From: an uncultured Bacteroidota bacterium
Lineage (GTDB): Bacteria; Bacteroidota; Bacteroidia; Chitinophagales; Chitinophagaceae
DNA length: 8,362 nucleotides
Assembly (NCBI GenBank): GCA_903912435.1
Contig: CAIWHI010000708.1
Location: 1 to 8,362, forward strand
Direction: 5' to 3'
Made by a program: the position numbers and the translations under genes. How positions within the stretch are numbered: position 1 is the stretch's first letter; every line of letters starts with the position of its first letter. The notes beneath the pieces were generated by a model. The model worked only from the letters and a program-made list of their open reading frames with translations. It did not search any database and was not told the DNA's origin. Positions 1-5,623 of this stretch are shown one piece after another.

Positions 1-112
1 AATTGGCTTTAGCCAAAATTGGTGCGCTATATAAATAAGGTACTAGGAAGCAAAGGTGGTAAAATAATAAAAATTATCAGGTAAAACCTAACATTCGCAC
101 TTTTTACCCCAA
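1..112. other. Left-edge stretch downstream of trpS with weak hairpins
   Basis: No coding region is recognisable here. A short inverted repeat sits at the edge (TTGGC, loop TTTA, GCCAA, within 3-16). A second small one lies at 79-89 (AGGT, loop AAA, ACCT). Read on the minus strand, downstream of trpS, the second hairpin is followed by a T-rich stretch (the A-rich run at 61-77 of the plus strand), so it may be a weak terminator for trpS. The stem has only four base pairs, so this is a guess. Confidence 0.25.
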
Positions 113-1111
113 TTAATAATAGTTAATCCCTATCAGCTTCCTTGCTTCTTCAATAGTTTTCCTTGAGCTTTCCCTTGCCTTCTCTGCACCTTCCTTCAGT
201 ATTTTCCTCAATCGGGTTTCGTCTCTTTGCAGGTCAGTAGCATGCTCACGAATTGGTTTCACAAAAGTTACCATATCCTCGGCTAGCTGCTTTTTCAAAT
301 CGCCATACCTAATATTGCAATTGTTGTAGGCGTCTTTAAAGGTGGTTACAGTATCGGCACTGGCAGTCAATTGCAGCAACAGGAAGAGGTTTTGTATAAA
401 ATCAGGCATTTCTGCATTTGGCTCGCTTGGGCCCTGGTCAGTTTTAGCCTTCATTATTTTTTTACGTATGGTGGCATCATCATCGCTCAGGTAGATGGTG
501 GCATTCACATTTTCGCTCTTGCTCATTTTGCCAATACCATCCAGCCCCATTATTTTCACTGCCTCCTTATTAAACCTGAAAACCTGTGGCTCAGGGAACA
601 ATTGGCCATAACGGGTATTAAACCTGTGCGCAAAATTGCGGGCCATTTCCAGGTGTTGCTCCTGGTCTTTACCTACAGGCACTTTCACTGCCTTGTGTAT
701 CAATATATCTGCAGCCATCAATACCGGATAGGTAAGCAGGCCCGAATTCACATTTTCAGGGTGAGAGCGCACTTTTTCCTTGAAAGTCGGCACCTTTTCC
801 AGTTCGCCCACATAGGCCAACATATTCAGCATCAGGTATAGTTCCGGAATTTCAGGAACATCGCTCTGCGCATACAGGGCCACCTTATCGGGGTCAAGTC
901 CGCTTGCCACATTTTCGGCTACTACCCTGAACACGTTTGCTTTCAGGTCTTTAGGGTCGGGGTGTGTAGTAAGAGAGTGATAATCAGCTACAAAAAAATA
1001 GCAGTCATAAGTATCCTGCATGAGGACATAGTTCTGTATAGCCCCGAAATAATTACCCAGGTGCAAATGCCCGGTAGAGCGTATGCCGCTCACAACAATT
1101 TCCTTACTCAT
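113..1111 (-). CDS. trpS: Tryptophanyl-tRNA synthetase (TrpRS)
   Basis: Class I aminoacyl-tRNA synthetase that activates tryptophan with ATP and loads it onto tRNA-Trp in the cytoplasm. The protein is 332 residues, close to the usual bacterial length of about 330-340, so it looks complete. Visible motifs are the N-terminal nucleotide-binding start (VSGIRSTGHLHLGNY, residues 7-21, holding the HIGH-type signature HLHLGN at 15-20), the VGKDQEQHLE segment at 146-155 typical of TrpRS, and the KMSKS loop at 195-199 (GKMSKSENVN). The C-terminal part is rich in charged helices, as expected for the anticodon-side domain. The start is the ATG at 1111-1109: it lies directly before the conserved strand, and a TAnnTTTG promoter box ends four bases upstream. 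The stop is TAA. The nearest upstream gene in the same direction is the small lipoprotein, but about 510 bp of repeats separates them, so co-transcription is doubtful. Family assignment is secure. Confidence 0.97.
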   Translation of the reverse strand: MSKEIVVSGIRSTGHLHLGNYFGAIQNYVLMQDTYDCYFFVADYHSLTTHPDPKDLKANVFRVVAENVASGLDPDKVALYAQSDVPEIPELYLMLNMLAYVGELEKVPTFKEKVRSHPENVNSGLLTYPVLMAADILIHKAVKVPVGKDQEQHLEMARNFAHRFNTRYGQLFPEPQVFRFNKEAVKIMGLDGIGKMSKSENVNATIYLSDDDATIRKKIMKAKTDQGPSEPNAEMPDFIQNLFLLLQLTASADTVTTFKDAYNNCNIRYGDLKKQLAEDMVTFVKPIREHATDLQRDETRLRKILKEGAEKARESSRKTIEEARKLIGINYY

Positions 1112-1115
1112 GTTG

Positions 1116-1146
1116 CAAAGATAATAGCTTAGTAACTATGATTAAA
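1116..1146 (-). promoter_or_regulatory. Putative Bacteroidota-type promoter of trpS
   Basis: On the minus strand the sequence TATCTTTG (1123-1116) matches the Bacteroidota -7 consensus TAnnTTTG exactly. Nineteen bases upstream is TTTA (1146-1143), one base off the -33 consensus TTTG. The -7 box ends only four bases before the ATG, so transcription would begin at or inside the start codon. That implies a leaderless or nearly leaderless mRNA. The box match is seen directly; its use is inferred. Confidence 0.5.
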
Positions 1147-1190
1147 TAAAGTCTACAATCTGATTAGTTCTTTTTCTTTTTGTTTCGCAG

Positions 1191-1222
1191 TTATGGCCTC
1201 ATATATTTAGCCTTCCATGGCA
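1191..1222 (+). repeat. Decayed palindromic unit (fifth copy)
   Basis: The segment GGCCTCATATATTTAGCC followed by TTCCATGGCAGAC can be aligned by eye with unit C (GGCCTGATATCCTAGCC followed by CATGGCATCAC), allowing small indels. Its CCTTCCATGG (1211-1220) is the exact reverse complement of CCATGGAAGG at 1300-1309, at the edge of unit A. It looks like a degraded copy at the trpS side of the array. Confidence 0.45.
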
Positions 1223-1269
1223 GACAATGTTACTACCTAAAATAAATTATCGAAATATGTTGCACTTGA

Positions 1270-1305
1270 GAGGCCAATTATACTAGCCCATGGCATCGAC
1301 CATGG
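1270..1305 (+). repeat. Palindromic unit A
   Basis: Contains CTAGCCCATGGCATCGACCATGG split as TAGCCCATGGCATCG (1284-1298) plus ACCATGG. The inner palindrome is CCATGG, six bases, CCATGG. TAGCCCATGGCATCG is a perfect 15-bp inverted match to 1368-1382 in unit B, with 69 bases between. Its outer hairpin, which should lie near 1265-1276, has decayed. The core matches unit C with one extra G. Confidence 0.7.
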
Positions 1306-1357
1306 AAGGATTGGTGGGAAAATTGAGGATCTAAATAATGATATTTTTCCATCACAT

Positions 1358-1407
1358 GTTCCCGTAGCGATGCCATGGGCTATGTTATTTTTCCCCATTG
1401 GGGAAAT
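1358..1407 (-). repeat. Palindromic unit B (48/50 identical to unit D)
   Basis: An inverted copy of the unit. The inner imperfect hairpin is CCCGTAGC, GAT, GCCATGGG (1361-1379). A spacer follows, then the outer perfect hairpin TTTCCCC (1390-1396), loop ATT, GGGGAAA (1400-1406). It differs from unit D at only two of 50 positions, both G versus A (1364 and 1377). Neither strand shows a T-run after the hairpin, so it is not an obvious intrinsic terminator. Confidence 0.75.
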
Positions 1408-1438
1408 GTTTCGCCATAAAATACAGTATTGGAATGTC

Positions 1439-1481
1439 GCCCTGTAAGGGCCTGATATCCTAGCCCATGGCATCACCATGG
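1439..1481 (+). repeat. Palindromic unit C
   Basis: The outer hairpin GCCCT, GTA, AGGGC (1439-1451) is perfect. A nine-base spacer leads to TAGCCCATGGCATC and an inner palindrome CCATGG (1465-1470), loop CATCA, CCATGG (1476-1481). This is the best preserved copy in the forward orientation. The outer hairpin differs in sequence from that of units B and D but keeps the fold, which suggests the structure is what matters. Confidence 0.75.
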
Positions 1482-1530
1482 CGCGGTAATTAATTTTGAG
1501 TGGTAGATGAATTGTGTTTTACCATCATTC

Positions 1531-1580
1531 GTTCCCATAGCGATGCCATAGGCTATGTTATTTTTCCCCATTGGGGAAAT
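1531..1580 (-). repeat. Palindromic unit D (48/50 identical to unit B)
   Basis: The inner hairpin CCCATAGC, GAT, GCCATAGG (1534-1552) pairs apart from mismatch or wobble positions. The outer hairpin TTTCCCC (1563-1569), loop ATT, GGGGAAA (1573-1579) is perfect. It lies about 40 bases beyond the stop codon of the lipoprotein gene, so it would fall in that gene's 3' untranslated region, where REP elements in other bacteria can stabilise mRNA ends. Confidence 0.75.
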
Positions 1581-1620
1581 AAGATGGTATGGATAATACG
1601 TTATGTTTTGAGCCTCCACT

Positions 1621-2046
1621 CTAATTAAACGAATACGCCTTAATATACCGCATTTCGGTTTGCCCCTTACTGCCGGCAACCTCATAATAATCGTAAAATG
1701 TAGTATCCTTAGGTATTCTAAAACCTACAATAAAGGTATTGGCACGGTCGCCTTTGCGCACTGCCGGTATAAAATCCTCACCACCTTTAGGCATGGTAAA
1801 CTGTCCTTCTGCGAAATTGGGCCCGAAATCGGCATCTACATCATAGGTTCCCTGTGTCACCTGACTATCGGCCACCACCTTTATGCTAAACATAAAATGG
1901 TTGAGGCTATCACCTACCACCGGGATTTTTGCCGAAGCCATCACCGTACCTGGCTTGGGGAATTGTTTCTTTTCGGAAGCTGTTTTGCTATTACCACAAC
2001 TGCTTCCTAATAAGGCCAGTAGGCAAATGATGAGCGTATTTTTCAT
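1621..2046 (-). CDS. Small predicted lipoprotein of unknown function
   Basis: I do not recognise the family. The chosen start is the ATG at 2046-2044, giving 141 residues. It begins with a classic lipoprotein signal: MKN, a hydrophobic stretch at residues 4-13, and the lipobox-like LGSSC with Cys17 as the likely lipidated residue (Bacteroidota lipoboxes are permissive). A start ten codons further upstream is possible, but it would put extra residues before the signal and overlap the promoter box. The mature part starts with a short polar linker (residues 18-33). It is followed by alternating hydrophobic and polar segments, such as HFMFSIKVVAD (50-60) and TFIVGFRIP (104-112), with several aromatic residues near the end, suggesting a small beta-rich domain. 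It is likely anchored in a periplasm-facing or outer membrane leaflet. It is divergent from the lipase gene; no functional link is visible. Confidence 0.8.
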   Translation of the reverse strand: MKNTLIICLLALLGSSCGNSKTASEKKQFPKPGTVMASAKIPVVGDSLNHFMFSIKVVADSQVTQGTYDVDADFGPNFAEGQFTMPKGGEDFIPAVRKGDRANTFIVGFRIPKDTTFYDYYEVAGSKGQTEMRYIKAYSFN

Positions 2047-2054
2047 GCAGGCCG

Positions 2055-2062
2055 CAAAAGTA
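2055..2062 (-). promoter_or_regulatory. -7 promoter box of the lipoprotein gene
   Basis: The minus strand reads TACTTTTG, an exact match to TAnnTTTG, ending eight bases before the ATG at 2046. No good TTTG -33 element is seen at the expected distance. The position supports the 2046 start over the alternative at 2076, which would lie upstream of the box. Confidence 0.5.
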
Positions 2063-2240
2063 AGATTGTGTATCACTAATTGTTGTTAAGCAATATTTAA
2101 TTAGGTTCCATAATTGCGTTTCGCTGCTTTACTATTATTTATTTTCATTATTTATTTCCAATACATAAAGCGTCAAAACTTCAACATGATACAATGATTA
2201 CTGTTATTTTATTATTACTATCTGTATTTATTTGTAAAAG

Positions 2241-2254
2241 TAGGTTTCTACCTA
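2241..2254. promoter_or_regulatory. Small palindrome abutting the lipase -33 box
   Basis: TAGGT, TTCT, ACCTA is a perfect 5-bp inverted repeat that ends one base before the -33 TTTG of the lipase promoter (2256). The position would suit an operator for a dimeric regulator, but a 14-bp palindrome in AT-rich DNA can occur by chance. Confidence 0.25.
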
Positions 2255-2255
2255 T

Positions 2256-2285
2256 TTTGATTCTTTGCTTATTTATGTATATTTG
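2256..2285 (+). promoter_or_regulatory. Bacteroidota-type promoter of the lipase gene
   Basis: TTTG (2256-2259) and TATATTTG (2278-2285) match the -33 (TTTG) and -7 (TAnnTTTG) elements exactly, separated by 18 bases. This falls inside the usual spacing for the phylum's primary sigma factor. The -7 box ends 18 bases before the ATG at 2304, giving a leader of only about a dozen bases. This is the best promoter in the window, and it argues against translation starting at the TTG at 2265, which would lie upstream of the -7 box. Confidence 0.7.
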
Positions 2286-2303
2286 AACCTAAATCTTTCT
2301 AAA

Positions 2304-3311
2304 ATGGCATATACATTCGACCAACAGGTATTTTGTTTGAATACCCTGTCAAACTTGAGCAATGGTTATACTGGCTCTGCATCACAAATTGCTGCCCAGG
2401 CAAACACTTCTATTACTAACGTATTAAATAATCCTGGCGTTAAAAGCCTATTAGGTAATTGGTCCCTGGTATGGGGTCCTGTAGTGGTGGCTGCTGAGGG
2501 TAAGGCACTCAACACCATGTATATTGCCCATAATGCCGATACCAACCAGCATGTGGTGGCAATAGCAGGTACCGATTCTAAATCTGTTTTAGACTGGCTT
2601 TTGGAAGACTTTTATGTGGTACAAAAGGTTGACTGGCCATATTCGCCACATTTATCACCTATGCCAATGATGTCTAAAGGTACGTCTATTGGGCTTAGTT
2701 ATCTGGTGGGTATGGCTGTGGAAAACAATGGTACCCACGTCCACGCAAGGGATTACCTGCAAAGTGTTTCAGCTATTGATATCACTGTATGTGGCCATAG
2801 CCTTGGTGGTGCCCTTTCTCCGGCATATGCCCTTTATTTGAATGATACCAGGGGTACCTGGGCTAAGGGACGTGTAATTAAAATTTCCTGCCAGCCGGCT
2901 GCTGGTGCTACACCTGGCGATAAAGCATTCTCTGATTATTATACTAATCAGTTAGGAGCCAATACCAAGAGGGTGTGGAATGCACATGATGTAGTACCTC
3001 ATGCATTTCAAACTGATATGCTGAAACAGATAAAAACTATTTTCGAGCCGCATTTACATACACCTGAAGCTATAAAAATAGCCATTGATGCTATTATCGT
3101 GGTTGTTGCCTTGAAGGGTTATACCCAGTTAATGCCGGCAGTGCCAGGTTTTGAAGCACCTATTTGTAATAAGGCAACTGATTTTATGGGCGAATTACTT
3201 TGCCAGCATATTTGCGCTTATGCCGACCATTTCCAGATAAGTGGTTTCCAGTCGGCTGTGCAACAAGTATTAAAGTTGGCTCACCCGTTCTTTACAGATG
3301 GTTGTAATTAA
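2304..3311 (+). CDS. Class 3 lipase-like alpha/beta hydrolase
   Basis: Predicted serine hydrolase of the fungal-lipase-like (class 3) group, probably acting on lipid or other ester bonds. The protein has 335 residues from the ATG at 2304. The nucleophile elbow is GHSLGG at residues 164-169, with Ser166 as the catalytic serine. The oxyanion-side motif is AIAGTDSKSVLDWL at 86-99, matching the FRGT-xxxx-DW pattern of the family. The acid is probably Asp229 in NAHDVVPH (226-233), like the N-x-x-D-x-V-P segment of class 3 lipases. The catalytic histidine is less certain: His309 (YADHF) or His327 (HPF). There is no signal peptide or membrane anchor at the N-terminus (MAYTFDQQVF), although a hydrophobic stretch occurs at about 259-270. 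The protein therefore looks cytoplasmic, or exported by a route without a cleaved Sec signal. It has its own promoter and terminator, so it is a single-gene unit. The real substrate is unknown. Confidence 0.85.
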   Translation: MAYTFDQQVFCLNTLSNLSNGYTGSASQIAAQANTSITNVLNNPGVKSLLGNWSLVWGPVVVAAEGKALNTMYIAHNADTNQHVVAIAGTDSKSVLDWLLEDFYVVQKVDWPYSPHLSPMPMMSKGTSIGLSYLVGMAVENNGTHVHARDYLQSVSAIDITVCGHSLGGALSPAYALYLNDTRGTWAKGRVIKISCQPAAGATPGDKAFSDYYTNQLGANTKRVWNAHDVVPHAFQTDMLKQIKTIFEPHLHTPEAIKIAIDAIIVVVALKGYTQLMPAVPGFEAPICNKATDFMGELLCQHICAYADHFQISGFQSAVQQVLKLAHPFFTDGCN

Positions 3312-3367
3312 TTTCATATACACGAGTAATAATTAAAGGCAAAAATATTATTATGCCTTATACCTAC

Positions 3368-3408
3368 GGGGCTTGATGGGTTTCTATTCATCAAGCCCTC
3401 TCTTTTTT
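3368..3408 (+). terminator. Intrinsic terminator of the lipase gene
   Basis: A perfect 10-bp stem, GGGCTTGATG (3369-3378) with CATCAAGCCC (3389-3398), a 10-base loop, and a run of six T at 3403-3408. It lies 57 bases after the lipase stop. A weaker A/T-rich hairpin (AAGGCA 3336-3341, TGCCTT 3354-3359) precedes it. The minus-strand reading has no T-run after the stem, so it serves only the plus-strand gene. Confidence 0.85.
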
Positions 3409-3476
3409 AGAGAATATCATATCCTAATATTCAAAAAAATCTACGTATAGACATTCTGACAAAATCAATTTCATGT

Positions 3477-3950
3477 TTACACCCCTTCCATCTCATTCAG
3501 CAATTGTTCATATTGCCATGCATCAATAGTACCTCTTATTATCAGGTAGTTGATGAGGATTCGGGAGAAGAAGGTCATAAAAAATATGGGTTGGTCTAAA
3601 AATAAGGAGGGTGACATATCGGCTCCCCATAGCCAATACATATTGAGAAACACATAGACAGTATTGGTAAGAAATATTAATGCAGCAATCAGCATGGCCA
3701 CAAATGGTCTCTTTCTACTCAATACCAACAACCCAATCAAAAATAGAATACCCGCAAAAGATATAAGGCTATTGTAAGTAAGGTAATTGGCACTATTGCT
3801 ATTCACTACTTGTATTCCACTCAGCATCACCAGGGCATATAGCACATAACGGGCTGCCCTTACCTTCCTCACAGCCCTTGATAGCCTTTTTTCATAAAAT
3901 TCATTGGCTAGATTGGGCAGGATGTCTTGTTCCTTGCCGGTGTCTTCCAT
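3477..3950 (-). CDS. Four-helix integral membrane protein of unknown function
   Basis: I do not recognise this 157-residue protein. A polar, charged N-terminal segment (residues 1-33, with basic clusters KRLSRAVRKVRAAR at 21-34) is followed by four likely membrane helices at about 34-50, 60-78, 82-104 and 118-138. A short charged tail (141-157) completes it. The many positive charges just before the first helix suggest the N-terminus faces the cytoplasm. With four helices the C-terminus would also face the cytoplasm. No catalytic or metal-binding motif stands out. The gene lies downstream of glmM on the same strand, but a strong terminator hairpin sits between them, so it probably has its own promoter. 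The candidate -7 element near 3961-3970 is imperfect. It converges on the lipase gene. The assignment rests on hydrophobicity only. Confidence 0.75.
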   Translation of the reverse strand: MEDTGKEQDILPNLANEFYEKRLSRAVRKVRAARYVLYALVMLSGIQVVNSNSANYLTYNSLISFAGILFLIGLLVLSRKRPFVAMLIAALIFLTNTVYVFLNMYWLWGADMSPSLFLDQPIFFMTFFSRILINYLIIRGTIDAWQYEQLLNEMEGV

Positions 3951-4018
3951 AGCTTATAGCAAATTATTGAGTTCAAGTATTGATGTAAATACAGTTTTGC
4001 GGCCTGTCCTACAATTTG

Positions 4019-4064
4019 AAAAACTGCTGTCAGCACCGCTTTGGGCGGTCAGGCAGCAGTTTTT
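4019..4064. terminator. Large two-way terminator-like hairpin downstream of glmM
   Basis: AAAAACTGCTG (4019-4029) pairs perfectly over 11 bp with CAGCAGTTTTT (4054-4064). Inside it is a second stem, ACCGC (4035-4039) with GCGGT (4045-4049), around a TTTGG loop. Because the outer arms are A5 and T5, the minus-strand transcript also ends in a T5 run, 62 bases after the glmM stop. It is most likely the glmM terminator. Its symmetry would also stop plus-strand antisense transcription heading into glmM. Confidence 0.75.
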
Positions 4065-4126
4065 GGTGAGGGCTGGCAAATTTTCGCAATCCCTAAAGTT
4101 ATTATCAAAAAGAGGTAATTCAGGAC

Positions 4127-5521
4127 CTAGTCTGCCTTCATCAGCATCATTTCCTGTATGTCTTCCATTATGCGCTTGGCAATATTATTGGCGGTGGTCT
4201 CAGTGCCACTCTCAGCGTAAATACGTATTATAGGCTCGGTATTGGATGTGCGTAGGTGCACCCAATTATTGTCGAAATCAATGCGCAATCCGTCTTCTGT
4301 ATTAATAGGCTGTTTCTTATATTTCTTCTTTATTTCTTCAAATATCTGCTTCACATTAACATCTTCTGATAGTTCAATCTTGTTTTTAGATATGAAATAG
4401 TCGGGATAGGTGCTTCTCAATGCCTTTACCGACTTGCCAAATTTGGCCAGATGGGTCAGGAACAAGGCAATACCTATCATAGCATCACGGCCATAGTGCA
4501 ATTCGGGTACTATCACACCGCCATTGCCCTCTCCGCCTATCACCGCATTTACTTCCTTCATTTTCCTTACCACATTCACCTCACCTACAGCACTAGGGTA
4601 GTATTGCCCACCATGCTTTTCGGTTACGTCCTTTAGGGCGCGGGTTGAAGATAGATTGGATACCGTATTTCCTTTTTTATTAGACAATATATAATCAGCA
4701 ATGGCTACAAGAGTATACTCTTCACCAAACAGGCTACCGTCTTCGCACACAAAGCAAAGCCTGTCCACATCAGGGTCTACAGCAATACCGAAGGATGCAT
4801 TTTTCTTTTTTACGGCTGAGCAAAGTTCTATCAGGTTCTCCGGCAATGGTTCGGGGTTATGCTCGAACTTACCGTTAACCTCGGCATTGATAATGGTATA
4901 ATCCTTTACACCCAACGCCTTTAGTAATTGTGGCACTGCAATAGCACCTGTTGAATTAATAGCATCTACCACCACGCTGAAATTACCCTTGGTAATAGCT
5001 GCCACATCTACCAGCGGGTGGGCAAGTATAATATCTATGTGTTTTTGAATATAGGAATCATTTACAGTTACATGGCCTATTTTGTTGATTTCGGCAAACA
5101 TGGTTTCGCCACCTTCGGCATAGTCGAGTATCCATTGTCCATCAGCTGCACTAATAAACTCGCCATCTTTGTTCAGCAGCTTTAGTGCATTCCACTCTTT
5201 GGGGTTGTGGCTTGCAGTAAGGATAATGCCACCTGCGGCTTTTTCGGCAGTCACGGCCATTTCTACGGTTGGGGTGGTGCTTAGGCCAAGGTCAATCACA
5301 TTAAAACCTATACTCTGCAAAGTTGCCGCCACAAGGTCACGCACCATAGCACCAGATATGCGGCCATCGCGGCCTATCACTATCGTTTTATTGTCGCCCT
5401 GGGTAGCTACCCAGGCTCCGTAAGCCGATGTGAATTTTACTATGTCAATTGGTGTAAGGCTTTTGCCTGGTTTGCCACCTATTGTTCCCCTGATGCCTGA
5501 TATTGACTTGATTAGTGCCAT
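4127..5521 (-). CDS. glmM: Phosphoglucosamine mutase / phosphomannomutase family enzyme
   Basis: Alpha-D-phosphohexomutase. The likely role is converting glucosamine-6-phosphate to glucosamine-1-phosphate, on the route to UDP-GlcNAc for peptidoglycan and other envelope sugars. The protein is 464 residues, in the normal range. All four domain signatures are present in order: the catalytic phosphoserine loop TASHNP at 102-107 (Ser104), the metal loop DPDVDR at 249-254, the sugar-binding loop GEGNGG at 330-335, and the C-terminal phosphate-binding loop RTSNTEP at 424-430. The N-terminal SGIRGT (8-13) is also typical. The sugar loop and DPD metal loop are unlike those of E. coli GlmM (GEQSGH and DGDGDR) and resemble the form common in Bacteroidota and archaea. 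Mannose or glucose phosphate specificity therefore cannot be excluded from sequence alone. The start is the ATG at 5521-5519, with no better upstream alternative; the stop is TAG at 4129-4127. Confidence 0.9.
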   Translation of the reverse strand: MALIKSISGIRGTIGGKPGKSLTPIDIVKFTSAYGAWVATQGDNKTIVIGRDGRISGAMVRDLVAATLQSIGFNVIDLGLSTTPTVEMAVTAEKAAGGIILTASHNPKEWNALKLLNKDGEFISAADGQWILDYAEGGETMFAEINKIGHVTVNDSYIQKHIDIILAHPLVDVAAITKGNFSVVVDAINSTGAIAVPQLLKALGVKDYTIINAEVNGKFEHNPEPLPENLIELCSAVKKKNASFGIAVDPDVDRLCFVCEDGSLFGEEYTLVAIADYILSNKKGNTVSNLSSTRALKDVTEKHGGQYYPSAVGEVNVVRKMKEVNAVIGGEGNGGVIVPELHYGRDAMIGIALFLTHLAKFGKSVKALRSTYPDYFISKNKIELSEDVNVKQIFEEIKKKYKKQPINTEDGLRIDFDNNWVHLRTSNTEPIIRIYAESGTETTANNIAKRIMEDIQEMMLMKAD

Positions 5522-5537
5522 AATGTGAGTTGTGCTG

Positions 5538-5545
5538 CGAAGGTA
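5538..5545 (-). promoter_or_regulatory. Possible -7 box of the glmM-like gene
   Basis: The minus strand reads TACCTTCG, one base off TAnnTTTG, ending 16 bases before the ATG at 5521. No clear TTTG -33 element was found at the usual distance in the A/T-rich DNA upstream. It is offered because the same box occurs close to the start of the neighbouring genes. Confidence 0.3.
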
Positions 5546-5623
5546 AGGAACGTTAATAAAATTATTTAATGAAAATTGTGCCGGCTATTGGTCTAAGGGC
5601 TAAATCTGCATTGATTTACTAAT

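Larger units (their letters stand above)
1191..1580. repeat. Array of REP-like palindromic units filling the trpS-lipoprotein gap
   Basis: The gene-free stretch 1112-1620 is largely made of short palindromic units. Each complete unit has an outer small hairpin, a spacer of roughly 10 bases, and an inner palindrome containing TAGCCCATGGCATC or its complement. Units A (about 1270-1305) and C (1439-1481) point one way; units B (1358-1407) and D (1531-1580) point the other. A+B and C+D therefore form two head-to-head pairs. The pairs are related copies: B and D are 48/50 identical and exactly 173 bp apart, and the TTGAG motif before each is also offset by 173. A decayed fifth unit lies at about 1191-1222. 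This organisation resembles the REP/BIME elements that are spread by RAYT transposases. No transposase is present here, so the link is inferred. Reading frames across the array are repeat-derived and not genes. Confidence 0.8.

Noticed and set aside
371..841. A 156-codon open frame on the plus strand, rich in histidine and phenylalanine.
   Set aside because: It lies entirely inside trpS on the opposite strand, and its composition is what the antisense of a conserved gene gives. No promoter or family resemblance supports it.
1358..1407. The TTTCCCC-ATT-GGGGAAA hairpins (also at 1563-1579) as intrinsic terminators of the lipoprotein gene.
   Set aside because: No T-run follows the stem in either direction, and the hairpin is part of a repeated unit, so it is better explained as a REP-like structure.
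1191..1580. The regularly spaced repeats as a CRISPR array.
   Set aside because: The units alternate in orientation, the copies are few, the spacers are related to each other, and no cas gene is nearby.
1237..1685. Two overlapping minus-strand reading frames (1237-1479 and 1473-1685) encoding similar peptides containing ISPMGKNNIA and GIA-GT segments.
   Set aside because: The shared peptide is only the translation of the B and D palindromic units. The second frame also overlaps the lipoprotein gene, and neither has a sensible start region or protein character. They are repeat-derived artefacts.
2044..2076. An upstream ATG at 2076 extending the lipoprotein by ten residues.
   Set aside because: It lies upstream of the TACTTTTG box, and it would place a non-basic extension before an otherwise typical MKN-hydrophobic-LGSSC signal.
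2265..2303. A TTG start at 2265 that would extend the lipase by 13 residues.
   Set aside because: It lies upstream of the -7 promoter box at 2278-2285, so it would not be in the mRNA. The ATG at 2304 fits the promoter well.
4451..5423. Short plus-strand frames inside the glmM-like gene.
   Set aside because: They lie opposite conserved phosphohexomutase motifs and have no own promoter or recognisable product.
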